From Sphingomonas sp. Leaf34 (GTDB lineage Bacteria > Pseudomonadota > Alphaproteobacteria > Sphingomonadales > Sphingomonadaceae): DNA of 64,000 nucleotides. The translations under genes were made by a program, and so were the position numbers. Location: positions 620,001-684,000 of the forward strand of contig NZ_LMLC01000001.1 in the NCBI RefSeq assembly GCF_001421805.1. The letters run 5' to 3'. This document shows, piece after piece, positions 41,360-50,016 of this stretch. The notes beneath the pieces are model-generated. The model was not told the origin of the DNA, ran no database searches, and saw nothing but the letters and a program-made list of their open reading frames with translations. Positions within the stretch are counted from its first letter, which is position 1. Every line of letters starts with the position of its first letter.

Positions 41360-41386
41360 GTCATGCCGGGCTTGTTCCGGTATGAC
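41360..41386. repeat. Short palindrome in the fumC-sspB gap
   Basis: The arms are GTCATGCCGG and CCGGTATGAC, a half-size relative of the family A type. In the same 180-base gap a perfect 7-bp hairpin (CATGGGA-GTAAA-TCCCATG) lies at 41424-41442. Confidence 0.7.
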
Positions 41387-41493
41387 GCCGTAGAGTCGGG
41401 AGCGGCGGAGGCCAGAAGCCCGACATGGGAGTAAATCCCATGCCGTCGACCGCGCGGTGCGCGTCGGCCGGCCGTTCGCGTCGCTGTGCGACC

Positions 41494-41515
41494 GGCGATC
41501 AGCGTGCTGATCGCC
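41494..41515 (-). terminator. Perfect 22-bp palindrome behind sspB
   Basis: The arms GGCGATCAGC and GCTGATCGCC are joined by GT, with no mismatch. It starts 11 bases past the sspB stop. No T run follows on the minus strand, so it may be a processing or stability element or a binding site rather than a true intrinsic terminator. Confidence 0.5.
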
Positions 41516-41525
41516 TCGCTCCAGC

Positions 41526-42011
41526 CTACTTCTTCCGCTTGAAATCCACCGCGACGACGTTCGAGCCGTCCTCGATCGGCACCGCGGTGGGGCCGTCATT
41601 CTCGGGTTCGTCATGCTCGCCGAGCGCCTCGTCGGCGCCCTCCTGCGCCTGGAAGCGCAGTTCGAAGCTGACCGCGGGATCCTGGAACGCGGTGATCGCC
41701 GAATAGGGGATGACCAGCTTCGACGGGACCTGGTTGAAGCTCAGCCCGATCGAGAAGCGCGTATCGTCGACCACGAGGTCCCAATAGCGGTTCTGCATCA
41801 CGATCGTCATCTCGTCCGGGAAGCGTTCGATCAGCCGCTTGGGGATGTCGACTCCCGGCGCCTGCGTCTTGAAGGTGATGTAGAAATGATGCTCGCCGGG
41901 AAGCCCGCCGGCCTCCGACACGGAGCCGAGCACGCGGCCGACCACGGCACGCAGGGCTTCTTGCACGATCTCGTCGTACGGAATCAGGCTATCGGGCAGT
42001 CCATCGCTCAT
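41526..42011 (-). CDS. sspB: SspB family protein (ClpXP adaptor)
   Basis: This SspB-type adaptor delivers ssrA-tagged and other substrates to the ClpXP protease. The 161-residue protein has a conserved substrate-binding domain (about 10-125): [55 protein letters not shown], and [21 protein letters not shown] low-complexity acidic linker follows (about 126-150), with a short C-terminal VAVDFKRKK segment corresponding to the ClpX-binding tail of alphaproteobacterial SspB. It is divergent from the his genes. Confidence 0.93.
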   Translation of the reverse strand: MSDGLPDSLIPYDEIVQEALRAVVGRVLGSVSEAGGLPGEHHFYITFKTQAPGVDIPKRLIERFPDEMTIVMQNRYWDLVVDDTRFSIGLSFNQVPSKLVIPYSAITAFQDPAVSFELRFQAQEGADEALGEHDEPENDGPTAVPIEDGSNVVAVDFKRKK

Positions 42012-42082
42012 TCCCTCTGGGTAGCGGTATTCGGATGCCGGTCAAGATTGCATGCGCCGTACGGTCCGTTATGGGAGTCGGA

Positions 42083-42670
42083 ATGCGCACCGCCACGATT
42101 TCCCGCTCCACCGCCGAGACGGCGATCGACGTCACCATAAACCTCGACGGGACCGGCGTTTACGACGTCGAGACCGGGGTCGGTTTCTTCGATCACATGC
42201 TCGAACAGCTCTCGCGGCATTCGCTGATCGACCTGCACGTCCGCACCAAGGGCGACCTGCATATCGACGAGCATCACACCGTCGAGGATACCGGCATCGC
42301 GATCGGCCAGGCGTTCGCGCAGGCGCTCGGCGACAAGCGCGGCATCACGCGGTACGGCGATGCGCTGTCGCCGATGGACGAGACTCTCACGCGGGTGGCG
42401 CTCGATATCTCCGGCCGTCCGTGGCTCGTCTGGAAGGACCTGTTCTCGCAGACCCGGCTCGGCACGATGGATACCGAGATGTTCGAGCATTTCTTCCACA
42501 GCTTCGCGCAGGCCGCCGGCATCACGCTGCACGTCGAGACGCTGTACGGCACCAACAACCACCACATCGCCGAGGCCGCGTTCAAGGGCGTCGCGCGCGC
42601 GCTGCGCACCGCGATCGAGATCGACCCGCGCAAGGCCGACGCGATCCCGTCGACCAAGGGGATACTGTGA
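42083..42670 (+). CDS. hisB: Imidazoleglycerol-phosphate dehydratase
   Basis: HisB catalyses the dehydration of imidazole glycerol phosphate in histidine synthesis. The 195-residue protein has the two His-rich motifs that bind Mn: [13 protein letters not shown] (about 39-51) with [14 protein letters not shown] (about 66-79), and [12 protein letters not shown] with [17 protein letters not shown]. The start at 42083 ([13 protein letters not shown]) fits homologues; a start at 42071 is also in frame. It is monofunctional (no fused histidinol phosphatase) and overlaps hisH by 4 bases (GTGA). Confidence 0.96.
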   Translation: MRTATISRSTAETAIDVTINLDGTGVYDVETGVGFFDHMLEQLSRHSLIDLHVRTKGDLHIDEHHTVEDTGIAIGQAFAQALGDKRGITRYGDALSPMDETLTRVALDISGRPWLVWKDLFSQTRLGTMDTEMFEHFFHSFAQAAGITLHVETLYGTNNHHIAEAAFKGVARALRTAIEIDPRKADAIPSTKGIL

Positions 42671-43272
42671 CGCTCGCGCTGATCGATTACGGCGCGGGCA
42701 ATCTCCATTCGGTCGAGAACGCGCTGCGCACCGCGGGCTGTAGCGACCTGATCGTCACCGCCGACGCGGATGTCGTCGCAAAGGCGGACCGCATCGTGCT
42801 GCCGGGCGTCGGGGCTTATGGCGCGTGCGCGGCGGCGTTGCGCGCGGTGCCGGGGATGGTCGAGGCGCTGAACCGACGCGTGCGCGACGAGGGCGCGCCG
42901 TTCCTCGGTATCTGCGTCGGCATGCAGTTGATGGCCGAGGCGGGCGAGGAAATGGGGACGCATGCCGGGCTTGGCTGGGTCGCCGGGCGCGTGCGACGGC
43001 TCGAGCCGGGGAGCAGCGACGCGAAGGTGCCGCACATGGGCTGGAACGACGTCGTGCCGGCGCGCGCGCATCCGCTGATCGAGCCGGGCGAGGCGTATTT
43101 TCTGCACAGTTTCGCGTTTGAAGGCGCGGACGTGCTCGCAACCACCGAGCATGCCGGCGCGGTCACCGCGGCGATCGGTCGCGACACGATGATCGGCGTG
43201 CAATTTCATCCTGAGAAGAGCCAGCACTACGGCCTGGCCCTGCTCGAACGTTTCCTGGAGTGGCGGCCATGA
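42667..43272 (+). CDS. hisH: Imidazole glycerol phosphate synthase subunit HisH (glutaminase)
   Basis: HisH is the glutamine amidotransferase subunit that supplies ammonia to HisF. The 201-residue protein has LPGVGAYG (about 43-50) and the catalytic Cys in [16 protein letters not shown] (about 80-95). PHMGWNDV and the late [10 protein letters not shown], with catalytic His and Glu, complete the active site. It starts at GTG overlapping the hisB stop and ends in a 4-base overlap with hisA. Confidence 0.96.
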   Translation: MTLALIDYGAGNLHSVENALRTAGCSDLIVTADADVVAKADRIVLPGVGAYGACAAALRAVPGMVEALNRRVRDEGAPFLGICVGMQLMAEAGEEMGTHAGLGWVAGRVRRLEPGSSDAKVPHMGWNDVVPARAHPLIEPGEAYFLHSFAFEGADVLATTEHAGAVTAAIGRDTMIGVQFHPEKSQHYGLALLERFLEWRP

Positions 43273-44003
43273 GCCTCATCATCTTCCCCGCGATCGACCT
43301 CAAGGCAGGGCAAGTCGTCCGCCTTGCCGAAGGCGATATGGACCGCGCGACCGTCTATGGCGACGATCCCGCCGCGCAGGCGATGCTGTTCGCAAGCGCA
43401 GGCGCCGAGCATCTGCACGTCGTCGATCTCGACGGGGCGTTTGCGGGTGCCTCGGTCAATGGCGACGCGGTGCGTGCGATCGTCGCGCAGTTTCCGGGGC
43501 ATGTGCAGCTCGGCGGCGGCATCCGGACGCGCGCCAATGTCGAGGGCTGGTTCGATCTGGGCGTGTCGCGAGTCGTGATCGGTACCGCGGCGCTCGAGGA
43601 TCCCGACTTCGTGCGCGGCGTGGCGAAGGATTTCCCCGGCGGCATCGTCGTCGCGGTCGATGCGAAGGACGGCATGGTCGCGACCAAGGGCTGGGCCGAC
43701 GTCTCGACCACGAGCGCGGTCGATCTCGCGCGCCGGTTCGAGGATGCGGGCGTGGCGTCGCTGCTGTTCACCGATGTCGGTCGCGACGGGATGCTGAAGG
43801 GCTGCAATGTCGAGGCGACGGTCGACCTGGCGCGGTCGGTCGACATTCCGGTGATCGCGAGCGGCGGCGTGAAGGGCATCGCCGAGATCCATGTGCTGGC
43901 GCTGCATGTCCGCGATGGTGTCGAGGGCGTGATTACCGGGCGGGCGCTGTACGACGGCCGGCTCGATCTCGCCGCAGCCTTGAGCGTGGCGAAAGCCGCA
44001 TGA
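43269..44003 (+). CDS. hisA: Phosphoribosylformimino-5-aminoimidazole carboxamide ribotide isomerase
   Basis: HisA is a TIM-barrel isomerase that converts ProFAR to PRFAR in histidine synthesis. The 244-residue protein begins IIFPAIDLKAGQVVRLAEG and shows LGGGIRTRANVEGWFDLG and VVIGTAAL. ATKGWADVST comes next, then LLFTDVGRDGMLKGCN and IASGGVKGIAE, the phosphate-binding loops. The start at 43269 overlaps hisH (ATGA); an in-frame GTG nine bases upstream is less likely. A large palindromic repeat follows immediately and separates it from hisF by 244 bases. Confidence 0.96.
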   Translation: MSLIIFPAIDLKAGQVVRLAEGDMDRATVYGDDPAAQAMLFASAGAEHLHVVDLDGAFAGASVNGDAVRAIVAQFPGHVQLGGGIRTRANVEGWFDLGVSRVVIGTAALEDPDFVRGVAKDFPGGIVVAVDAKDGMVATKGWADVSTTSAVDLARRFEDAGVASLLFTDVGRDGMLKGCNVEATVDLARSVDIPVIASGGVKGIAEIHVLALHVRDGVEGVITGRALYDGRLDLAAALSVAKAA

Positions 44004-44007
44004 GGGT

Positions 44008-44226
44008 TCACGCGGAGACGCGGAGACGCGGAGATAGTGAGAGTTTTTCGCGCAGAGGCGCAGAGAACGCGGAGGCAGTGCGCGGCAGCATTCATCTTTT
44101 TGCTACCGGCGTCGGTATCCTGCGGGCTTCGCTGCTCCCCCTCTTCTCTGCGTTCTCTGCGCCTCTGCGCGAAATCGCCTTCTTAGCGGCGCCGCCGCGT
44201 CTTCGCGTCTCCGCGTCTCCGCGTGA
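44008..44226. repeat. Large nested palindrome between hisA and hisF
   Basis: This is an element of about 219 bp. The outer arms run from CACGCGGAGACGCGGAGACG to GTCTCCGCGTCTCCGCGTG. The inner arms run from TTCGCGCAGAGGCGCAGAGA to CTCTGCGCCTCTGCGCGAA. The unmatched core is about 75 bp. It interrupts the otherwise overlapping his operon and has internal CGGAGACG iterations. No other copy is in the window. Confidence 0.93.
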
Positions 44227-44247
44227 AAACTCTTCTAGGCCAAGCGC

Positions 44248-45021
44248 GTGACCGTCCGCGCCCGAGTCATTCCGTGCCTCGACGTCGCCGATGGCCGCGT
44301 CGTGAAAGGCGTGAACTTCGTCGAACTGCGCGACGCCGGCGATCCGGTCGAGCAGGCGCGCGCCTATGATGCCGCCGGGGCGGACGAATTGTGCTTCCTC
44401 GATATCGGCGCGAGCCATGAAGGCCGCGGCACGATCCTCGACGTCGTGCGGCGGACGGCGGCGGTGTGTTTCATGCCGCTGACCGTCGGCGGCGGCGTGC
44501 GGACCGCGGACGATGCGCGCGCGCTGTTGCTCGCGGGCGCGGACAAGGTGGCGGTCAATTCCGCCGCGGTCGAGCGGCCCGAACTCGTCGCCGACATCGC
44601 CGAACGCTTCGGCAGCCAGTGCTGCGTCGCGAGCGTCGACGCCCGACGCTCGGGCGAAGGCTGGGAAGTGTTCACGCATGGCGGCCGACGCGCGACCGGC
44701 ATCGACGCGATCGCGCATGCGGTGAAGCTCGCCGACCTCGGCGCGGGCGAGTTGCTCGTCACCTCGATGGACCGCGACGGCACGCGGAGCGGCTACGACC
44801 TCGACCTCATTCGAGCGATTTCGGACCGGGTGGGCGTGCCGGTGGTCGCCAGCGGCGGAGTCGGCGGGCTCGACGATCTGGTCGCGGGCATCCGCGATGG
44901 GCATGCGAGCGCGGTGCTGGCGGCGTCGATTTTCCATTTCGGGCAGGCGTCGATCGGCGACGCGCATGCGGCCCTGGCGGCGGCGGGTATTCCGGTGCGC
45001 ACGCCAGTTCGGTCAGCCTGA
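44248..45021 (+). CDS. hisF: Imidazole glycerol phosphate synthase subunit HisF (cyclase)
   Basis: HisF is the cyclase half of the HisFH synthase, forming imidazole glycerol phosphate and AICAR. The 257-residue TIM-barrel protein starts [20 protein letters not shown], with catalytic Asp11 in CLDV, and has [46 protein letters not shown] with the second catalytic Asp, and [13 protein letters not shown] follow. It starts at GTG 22 bases after the large repeat. Confidence 0.96.
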   Translation: MTVRARVIPCLDVADGRVVKGVNFVELRDAGDPVEQARAYDAAGADELCFLDIGASHEGRGTILDVVRRTAAVCFMPLTVGGGVRTADDARALLLAGADKVAVNSAAVERPELVADIAERFGSQCCVASVDARRSGEGWEVFTHGGRRATGIDAIAHAVKLADLGAGELLVTSMDRDGTRSGYDLDLIRAISDRVGVPVVASGGVGGLDDLVAGIRDGHASAVLAASIFHFGQASIGDAHAALAAAGIPVRTPVRSA

Positions 45022-45025
45022 TCCG

Positions 45026-45217
45026 ATGATCGCCCTGCCCCTTCTCGCGGTGCAGTCGGGGCATAGCGGCATCGTCCATCCGCGCACCGGGCCCGAACTG
45101 TCGGACATCGCCCTTTTCGCGGTCGCGGTGGTGGGCGTGTGGATGGTACGGCGGGCGCTGCGCAAGCGGTTCGCAAAGACGGCCCCGACTGAGAAGCGCC
45201 ACCGCAAGAAGGATTGA
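45026..45217 (+). CDS. Small membrane protein within the his operon
   Basis: This 63-residue protein of unknown function starts 4 bases after the hisF stop. It has one hydrophobic segment ([18 protein letters not shown], about 24-41) and a very basic tail ([22 protein letters not shown]), as in a single-span protein with a cytoplasmic C-terminus. Small proteins of this kind occur at the same place in some sphingomonad his clusters as far as I recall; their role is unknown. Confidence 0.55.
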   Translation: MIALPLLAVQSGHSGIVHPRTGPELSDIALFAVAVVGVWMVRRALRKRFAKTAPTEKRHRKKD

Positions 45218-45249
45218 CCCGCCTGCCGCGCTGCGTCAGCACGCAGCGC

Positions 45250-45567
45250 ATGGACCCCGTATTCGACCGCCTCGAGGCGACCATCCGCGCCCGCCGCGAT
45301 GCACCCGCCGACACCAGCTACACCGCCAGCCTGTTCGCCAAGGGCCGGCCCAAGATCGCGCAGAAGCTCGGCGAGGAAGCCGTCGAGACAGTGATCGCGG
45401 CATGCTCGGGCGACGAGGCGAGCATCGTGCCGGAAGCCGCGGACCTGATCTTCCATCTGGCCGTGCTGCTCGCGGATGCGGGGCTGAGCCTCGACGACGT
45501 GCGTGCCGAGCTCGTGCGCCGCGAGGGGGTTGGCGGGCTCGTCGAGAAGGCCGCGCGGACAGGCTGA
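45250..45567 (+). CDS. hisE: Phosphoribosyl-ATP pyrophosphatase
   Basis: HisE hydrolyses phosphoribosyl-ATP to phosphoribosyl-AMP. The 105-residue MazG-like helical protein has [20 protein letters not shown] (about 23-42), [14 protein letters not shown] with the metal-binding Glu residues, and [17 protein letters not shown]. The start at 45250 ([12 protein letters not shown]) matches homologues; an upstream TTG reading adds a non-homologous leader. It is monofunctional (hisI is separate and not in the window). Confidence 0.95.
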   Translation: MDPVFDRLEATIRARRDAPADTSYTASLFAKGRPKIAQKLGEEAVETVIAACSGDEASIVPEAADLIFHLAVLLADAGLSLDDVRAELVRREGVGGLVEKAARTG

Positions 45568-45570
45568 TCT

Positions 45571-45680
45571 ACTCCCCTTCCGCTTGCGGGAGGGGTCGGG
45601 GGAGGGCATGATCGACGCGCTCCGCCGGGATCGGGAAGGCAAGCCCCTCCCCTAACCCCTCCCGCAAGCGGAAGGGGAAT
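45571..45680. repeat. Intergenic palindrome between hisE and the HIT gene
   Basis: This 110-bp element has arms TCCCCTTCCGCTTGCGGGAG and CTCCCGCAAGCGGAAGGGGA. It begins 4 bases after hisE and ends just before the HIT start. It is G/C-stem-rich like family D but with a different sequence. Confidence 0.9.
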
Positions 45681-45682
45681 GT

Positions 45683-46060
45683 ATGCCGATCGACGCCACC
45701 CTGCCCTATGACGACCAGAACATCTTCGCGAAGATCCTCCGCGGCGAGATCCCGTCCAACCGCGTCTATGAAGACGACTTCGCGATCGCGTTCCATGACA
45801 TCAATCCGCAGGCGCCGATGCATCTGCTGGTGATCCCCAAGGGCGCCTACGTCTCGTGGGACGACTTTTCCGCGCGCGCGCCCGACGCCGAGATCGCCGG
45901 CTTCATTCGTGCCGTCGGCACCGTCGCGCGCGCCGCGGGGCTGGTCGAGCCCGGCTACCGCCTGCTCGCGAACATCGGCCAGGACGGCCACCAGGAGGTG
46001 CCGCACTTGCACGTTCATGTCTTCGGCGGGCGCCCGCTCGGGCCGATGCTGGCGCGATAG
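45683..46060 (+). CDS. HIT-family nucleotide hydrolase/transferase (HinT-like)
   Basis: This histidine-triad protein of 125 residues has NIFAKILRGEIPSNRVYEDD at its start and DINPQAPMHLLVIPKGAYVS. The C-terminal catalytic triad is in HQEVPHLHVHVFGGRPLG, with His108, His110 and His112. HIT proteins of this size hydrolyse adenosine phosphoramidates. The histidine-operon position is conserved in alphaproteobacteria. The start codon is almost adjacent to the repeat. Confidence 0.93.
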   Translation: MPIDATLPYDDQNIFAKILRGEIPSNRVYEDDFAIAFHDINPQAPMHLLVIPKGAYVSWDDFSARAPDAEIAGFIRAVGTVARAAGLVEPGYRLLANIGQDGHQEVPHLHVHVFGGRPLGPMLAR

Positions 46061-46172
46061 GCCAGCTTCACCGCACTAAAGGATTGCGCGTAATAAAATT
46101 GCCATTAGGCTCGTTTGCTTGTGCAAGGGGGCCTTATTGACCCGGCCCTCGCAATCCCCGGGGGGTACCGAA

Positions 46173-47783
46173 TTGATTTTTGGTCGCGTAAAATCGCTGG
46201 ATGCCATTCTGGCGACGGCAGAGAAAAAGGGTCTGGCGCGAACGCTCAGCGCATTCCAGCTGACGCTGCTGGGCGTCGGCGCGGTCATCGGCACCGGTAT
46301 CTTCGTGCTGACGTCCGAGGCCGCGCAGAAGGCCGGGCCGGGCATGCTGCTCAGCTTCGTCGTCGCGGGCTTCGTCTGCGCGGTCGCCGCGCTCTGCTAT
46401 TCCGAACTCGCCTCGATGGTGCCGGTGTCGGGCTCGGCCTATACCTATACCTATGCGGTCACGGGTGAGCTGCTCGCCTGGATGGTCGGCTGGGCGCTGA
46501 TCCTCGAATATGCGGTCGGCGCGAGCGCGGTCGCGGTCGGGTGGTCGAACCATCTCGCCGGGCTGCTCGACGGGATCGGCTTCCATATCCCGAGCGGGTT
46601 GCGCAACGCCGACGCGCTGATGGCGCACGTCCAGGTCGCGTTCGGCGCGACGCCCAACGCCGATCTGCAGACCGCGATGACGGTCGGCGGCTTCATGAAC
46701 CTGCCCGCAGTGATCATCATCGCACTCGTCACGTGGCTGCTCGTGGTCGGAACGACCGAGAGCGCGCGCGTCAACGCGGTACTGGTGCTGATCAAGATCG
46801 CCGCGCTGACCGCGTTCATCGCGCTGACGATTCCGGTGCTCAAGGCGGACAACTTCCAGCCCTTCCTGCCCTACGGCGTCGGCAATCCGCTGAGCTCGTC
46901 GGGTGTCGGCGTGCTGGGTGCCGCGGCGTCGATCTTCTTCGCCTATGTCGGCTTCGACGCGGTGTCGACCGCAGCAGAGGAAACCAAGAACCCGCAGCGC
47001 AACGTGCCGATCGGGCTAATCGCCAGCCTCGGCATCTGCACGCTGTTCTACCTGCTCGTCGCCTCGGGCGCGATCGGTGCAATCGGCGCGAACCCGGTCA
47101 CGAGCGCCGATGGCGGCGTGCTGGCGCCGGGCTCGGCCGAGATGGCGGGGCGCTGCGCCGCGATCGTCGCGTCGGGCGCGATGGAGCCTCTGGTCTGCTC
47201 GAAGGAAGCGCTCGTCCATGTGCTGCAGGTCATCAACTGGCCGATCATGGGCCGGCTGGTCGGCCTCGCGGCGGTGCTGGCGCTGCCGTCGGTCGTGCTG
47301 ATGATGATGTTCGGCCAGACCCGCGTGTTCTTCACGATGGCGCGCGACGGGCTGCTGCCCGCGCGGCTCGCGTCGATCCACCCGAAGTTCCACACGCCGC
47401 ATGTCGTCACGATCGTCACCGGCATCGCCGCGGCGATTGCGGCGGCGATCCTGCCGGTGGGCAAGCTCGCCGATTATTCGAATGCGGGCACGCTGTTCGC
47501 ATTCATGATGGTGGCGATCTCGGTGATGGTGCTGCGCAAGGCCGATCCCGCTCGCCGCCGCCCGTTCCGCACCCCCGCGGTATGGATCGTCGCGCCCCTC
47601 GCGATCATCGGCTGCGTCGGGCTGTATCTGTCGCTGCCGCTGACGGCCAAGCTGGTCCTGCCGGGCTGGGGCGCGATCGGGTTGCTGATCTACTTCCTCT
47701 ACAGCCGCTCGCGCAGCCATGTCGGGCTGGGGCTCGACGATGGTCCCGATACCGACGACCGCGCGCCGCCGGGAACGCTCTGA
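46173..47783 (+). CDS. APC-superfamily amino acid permease (CAT/YhdG-like)
   Basis: This integral membrane amino acid transporter of the APC superfamily, cationic amino acid transporter-like group, has 536 residues and about 12-14 membrane segments. The N-terminus IFGRVKSLDAILATAEKKGL is typical of the family. The helix 1 motif GVGAVIGTGIFVLTSEAAQK binds the substrate, with Gly-rich turns; GFDAVSTAAEETKNPQRNVP is the helix 6 to loop conserved region. The TTG at 46173 was chosen because homologues begin at this Ile-Phe-Gly-Arg and a G-rich ribosome site precedes it. A terminator follows. Confidence 0.88.
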   Translation: MIFGRVKSLDAILATAEKKGLARTLSAFQLTLLGVGAVIGTGIFVLTSEAAQKAGPGMLLSFVVAGFVCAVAALCYSELASMVPVSGSAYTYTYAVTGELLAWMVGWALILEYAVGASAVAVGWSNHLAGLLDGIGFHIPSGLRNADALMAHVQVAFGATPNADLQTAMTVGGFMNLPAVIIIALVTWLLVVGTTESARVNAVLVLIKIAALTAFIALTIPVLKADNFQPFLPYGVGNPLSSSGVGVLGAAASIFFAYVGFDAVSTAAEETKNPQRNVPIGLIASLGICTLFYLLVASGAIGAIGANPVTSADGGVLAPGSAEMAGRCAAIVASGAMEPLVCSKEALVHVLQVINWPIMGRLVGLAAVLALPSVVLMMMFGQTRVFFTMARDGLLPARLASIHPKFHTPHVVTIVTGIAAAIAAAILPVGKLADYSNAGTLFAFMMVAISVMVLRKADPARRRPFRTPAVWIVAPLAIIGCVGLYLSLPLTAKLVLPGWGAIGLLIYFLYSRSRSHVGLGLDDGPDTDDRAPPGTL

Positions 47784-47794
47784 CGGCGGACGCG

Positions 47795-47833
47795 AAAAGG
47801 GCCCCGGGAAGAAATTCCCGCGGCCCTTTTTTT
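47795..47833 (+). terminator. Intrinsic terminator of the amino acid permease gene
   Basis: The interrupted stem AAAAGGGCC-CCGGGAA / TTCCCG-C-GGCCCTTTT has a GAAA loop and seven T follow. It starts 12 bases past the permease stop. Confidence 0.9.
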
Positions 47834-47851
47834 GTGCTGTGTACCAAATGC

Positions 47852-47944
47852 GTCATCCCCGCGGGGGCGGGGATCCATAGCCTCGGGCGCCCGCGACTCG
47901 ATCGGGCGGTTAGCCAATATGGGTTGCCGCTTCCGCGGGAATGA
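47852..47944. repeat. Intergenic palindrome, family A/B-like variant
   Basis: This 93-bp element has ends GTCATCCCCGCGGGGGCGGG and CCGCTTCCGCGGGAATGAC. It lies between the convergent permease and adenosine kinase genes, just after the permease terminator. Confidence 0.75.
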
Positions 47945-47957
47945 CGATGTGGCGGCG

Positions 47958-48956
47958 TCAGCCGATGTGCCTGACCGCCAGCGCCTTCATGTCGACCATT
48001 GGGCGCGCGCCGACATGGCTGATGATCTCGGCAGCGCAGATCGCACCGAGCTTCAGCGAGGCGTGCAGGTCGTAGCCCTGCGCCTGGCCGTGAAGGAAGC
48101 CCGCCGCGAACAGGTCGCCCGCACCGGTCGTGTCGACGACCTTGGCGATCGGCTCGGCCTTCACTTCGGCGCGCGTACCGTTCTGGAGCGCGCAGGCGCC
48201 GTGCTCGCCGCGGGTGACGACCAACGTCGGAACCTGCGCCGAGATCCTCGCGACCGCCGCGTCGAAATCGTCCGTCTCGGCGAGCGCGGCGAGTTCATGC
48301 TCATTGGCGAACAGGATGTCGATCAGGCCGTCCGACAGCAGCTGGCGGAAATCGCCGCCGTGACGCGAGATGCAGAACACGTCGCTGAGCGTGAACGCGA
48401 CCTTGCGCCCTGCCCCGCGCGCGCAATCGATCGCGGCGCGCATCGCGGCGCGCGGCTCTTCGGGATCCCAGAGATAGCCTTCGAGATACAGGATCGCGCT
48501 GTCGGCGATCATCGCGGTGTCGATCGCCGCGGCGGGGAGGAACTGGCCCGCGCCGAGGAAGGTGTTCATCGTGCGCTGGCCGTCCGGCGTCACGAAGATC
48601 AGGCAGCGCCCGGTGGTCGGGTCGCCCGCGCGGACCGGCGTGGCGAACTCGATGCCGATGCTGCGGACGTCGTGCGCGAAGACCTGGCCGAGCTGATCGT
48701 CGGCGACCTGGCCGATGAACCCGCATTTGCCGCCGAGCGCGGCGATGCCGGCGACGGTGTTGGCCGCCGAACCGCCCGAAATCTCCATCCCCGGGCCCAT
48801 CTTGGCATACAGCGCATCGGCTTCCTCGGACGAGAACATCAGCTGCATCGAGCCCTTGGCGACGCCGATCTCCGTGATGAACGCGTCGTCGGCGGTGGCG
48901 AGGATGTCGACGATGGCATTGCCGATCGCGACGACGTCGTAGGTGGGGTTGGGCAA
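47958..48956 (-). CDS. PfkB-family carbohydrate/adenosine kinase
   Basis: This ribokinase-like (PfkB) enzyme of 332 residues is probably an adenosine kinase. It has an early PfkB signature GGSAANTVAGIAALGGKCGF (about 63-82) and TTGRCLIFVTPDGQRTMNTF (about 108-127). The C-terminal catalytic motif is DTTGAGDLFAAGFL (about 276-289), whose Asp is the base. The TTG at 48956 is chosen because GGAG lies 7 bases upstream and the protein begins LPNPTYDVVAIGNA, as in the family. The upstream extension would run into non-homologous sequence. Confidence 0.9.
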   Translation of the reverse strand: MPNPTYDVVAIGNAIVDILATADDAFITEIGVAKGSMQLMFSSEEADALYAKMGPGMEISGGSAANTVAGIAALGGKCGFIGQVADDQLGQVFAHDVRSIGIEFATPVRAGDPTTGRCLIFVTPDGQRTMNTFLGAGQFLPAAAIDTAMIADSAILYLEGYLWDPEEPRAAMRAAIDCARGAGRKVAFTLSDVFCISRHGGDFRQLLSDGLIDILFANEHELAALAETDDFDAAVARISAQVPTLVVTRGEHGACALQNGTRAEVKAEPIAKVVDTTGAGDLFAAGFLHGQAQGYDLHASLKLGAICAAEIISHVGARPMVDMKALAVRHIG

Positions 48957-49296
48957 GGCGAGACTCCGGGGGTGCGGGAAAACGCTTGCCGTAAATGCCG
49001 GGGGGGATTGGTGCAACCGGTGAGGGGGGCCCCCGCTCCGGTCAGGTCTCCGCGGAGCCGCCAGATCCACCTCCCCGGCGGAGGCCGGGGTGGATCATGG
49101 TTCGGGGAGCAGCGACGACCGACGGTCTCGCGGTCCCCACGGCTCTCGCCCTTCTGTTCCCTCGGGAACGCGGGGGGGGGGGTAGGGTCACGCGTAGTGT
49201 CCGTGGCTTAGCTGGGCCCCAGCGTCCGCGGGGGAACTGGTGGGCGGCATGAGAAGCCGCGTTGACCTTCCGACCACCGCGCGCCATCCCGGACCC
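48957..49296. other. 340-base gap with degenerate repeat halves
   Basis: No gene is seen. It holds half of a family C element (CCCCGGCGGAGGCCGGGG, 49075-49092) and G-tract-rich sequence with a poly-G run around 49171-49181. A C/F-like half, TGGGCCCCAGCGTCCGCGGG, is near 49211-49230. These look like decayed copies of the repeats found elsewhere. Confidence 0.6.
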
Positions 49297-50016
49297 ATGC
49301 TCCGCGCCCTCCTCCTCTCGCTCGGCCAACTCACCGATCCGCCGATCCTGCGCGTGTTCGTGAAGTCGATGGTCGTCACGCTGCTCGTCTTCGCGCTGCT
49401 CGGCATGGGTACATGGTGGGGTACGCAGGCGGCCCTCGCCGCGTGGCTCGACTGGCGCGCCGACGGACTCGCCGCGGCGTTCGCGCTGTTCGTCACGATC
49501 CTCGCCTTGTGGCTGCTGTTCCGCGCGGTCGCGATCGCGGTGGTCGGGATCTTCGCGGACGAGGTCGTCGAAGCGGTCGAAGCGCGGCATTATCCCGCAG
49601 CGCTCGAGACCGCCCGCCCCGTCCCGCTCGCGCGCAGCCTCGCAATGGGCCTGCGCTCGGCCGCGCGCGTCGTGCTCGTCAACCTGCTGATGCTGCCCGT
49701 CTATGTGGCGCTGCTCGTCACCGGGGTCGGCACGGCGGCGGCGTTCTTCCTCGTCAATGGCTGGCTGCTCGGGCGCGATCTGGGCGACATGGTGGCGGCG
49801 CGACACATGGACGCGGCGGCGATGCGGGGCTGGCGTGCGACGACCAGGCCGGGGCGGTTCGTCCTGGGGCTTGCGAACACCGGCCTGTTCGTGGTTCCGA
49901 TCCTCAACATCGCCGCCCCCGTACTGGGGGCCGCGATGGCGACGCATTATTTCCACGCGCGATATTCCCGCACCCAATCTTCCGGCAACCAATCTTCCAA
50001 CAAGGGCCGAGCATGA
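49297..50016 (+). CDS. EI24/CysZ-like membrane protein
   Basis: This 239-residue membrane protein belongs to the EI24 (PF07264) domain group, which includes sulfate-permease-like CysZ. About five hydrophobic segments are visible: VKSMVVTLLVFALLGMGTWW, FALFVTILALWLLFRAVAIA, VVLVNLLMLPVYVALLVTGV and FVLGLANTGLFVVPILNIAA. The conserved NGWLLGRDLGDMVAARH segment is between the last two. The substrate is not known. The ATG at 49297 starts MLRALLLSLGQL as in homologues; an upstream in-frame extension lies in repeat debris. Its stop overlaps the lipoprotein start by 4 bases. Confidence 0.85.
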   Translation: MLRALLLSLGQLTDPPILRVFVKSMVVTLLVFALLGMGTWWGTQAALAAWLDWRADGLAAAFALFVTILALWLLFRAVAIAVVGIFADEVVEAVEARHYPAALETARPVPLARSLAMGLRSAARVVLVNLLMLPVYVALLVTGVGTAAAFFLVNGWLLGRDLGDMVAARHMDAAAMRGWRATTRPGRFVLGLANTGLFVVPILNIAAPVLGAAMATHYFHARYSRTQSSGNQSSNKGRA

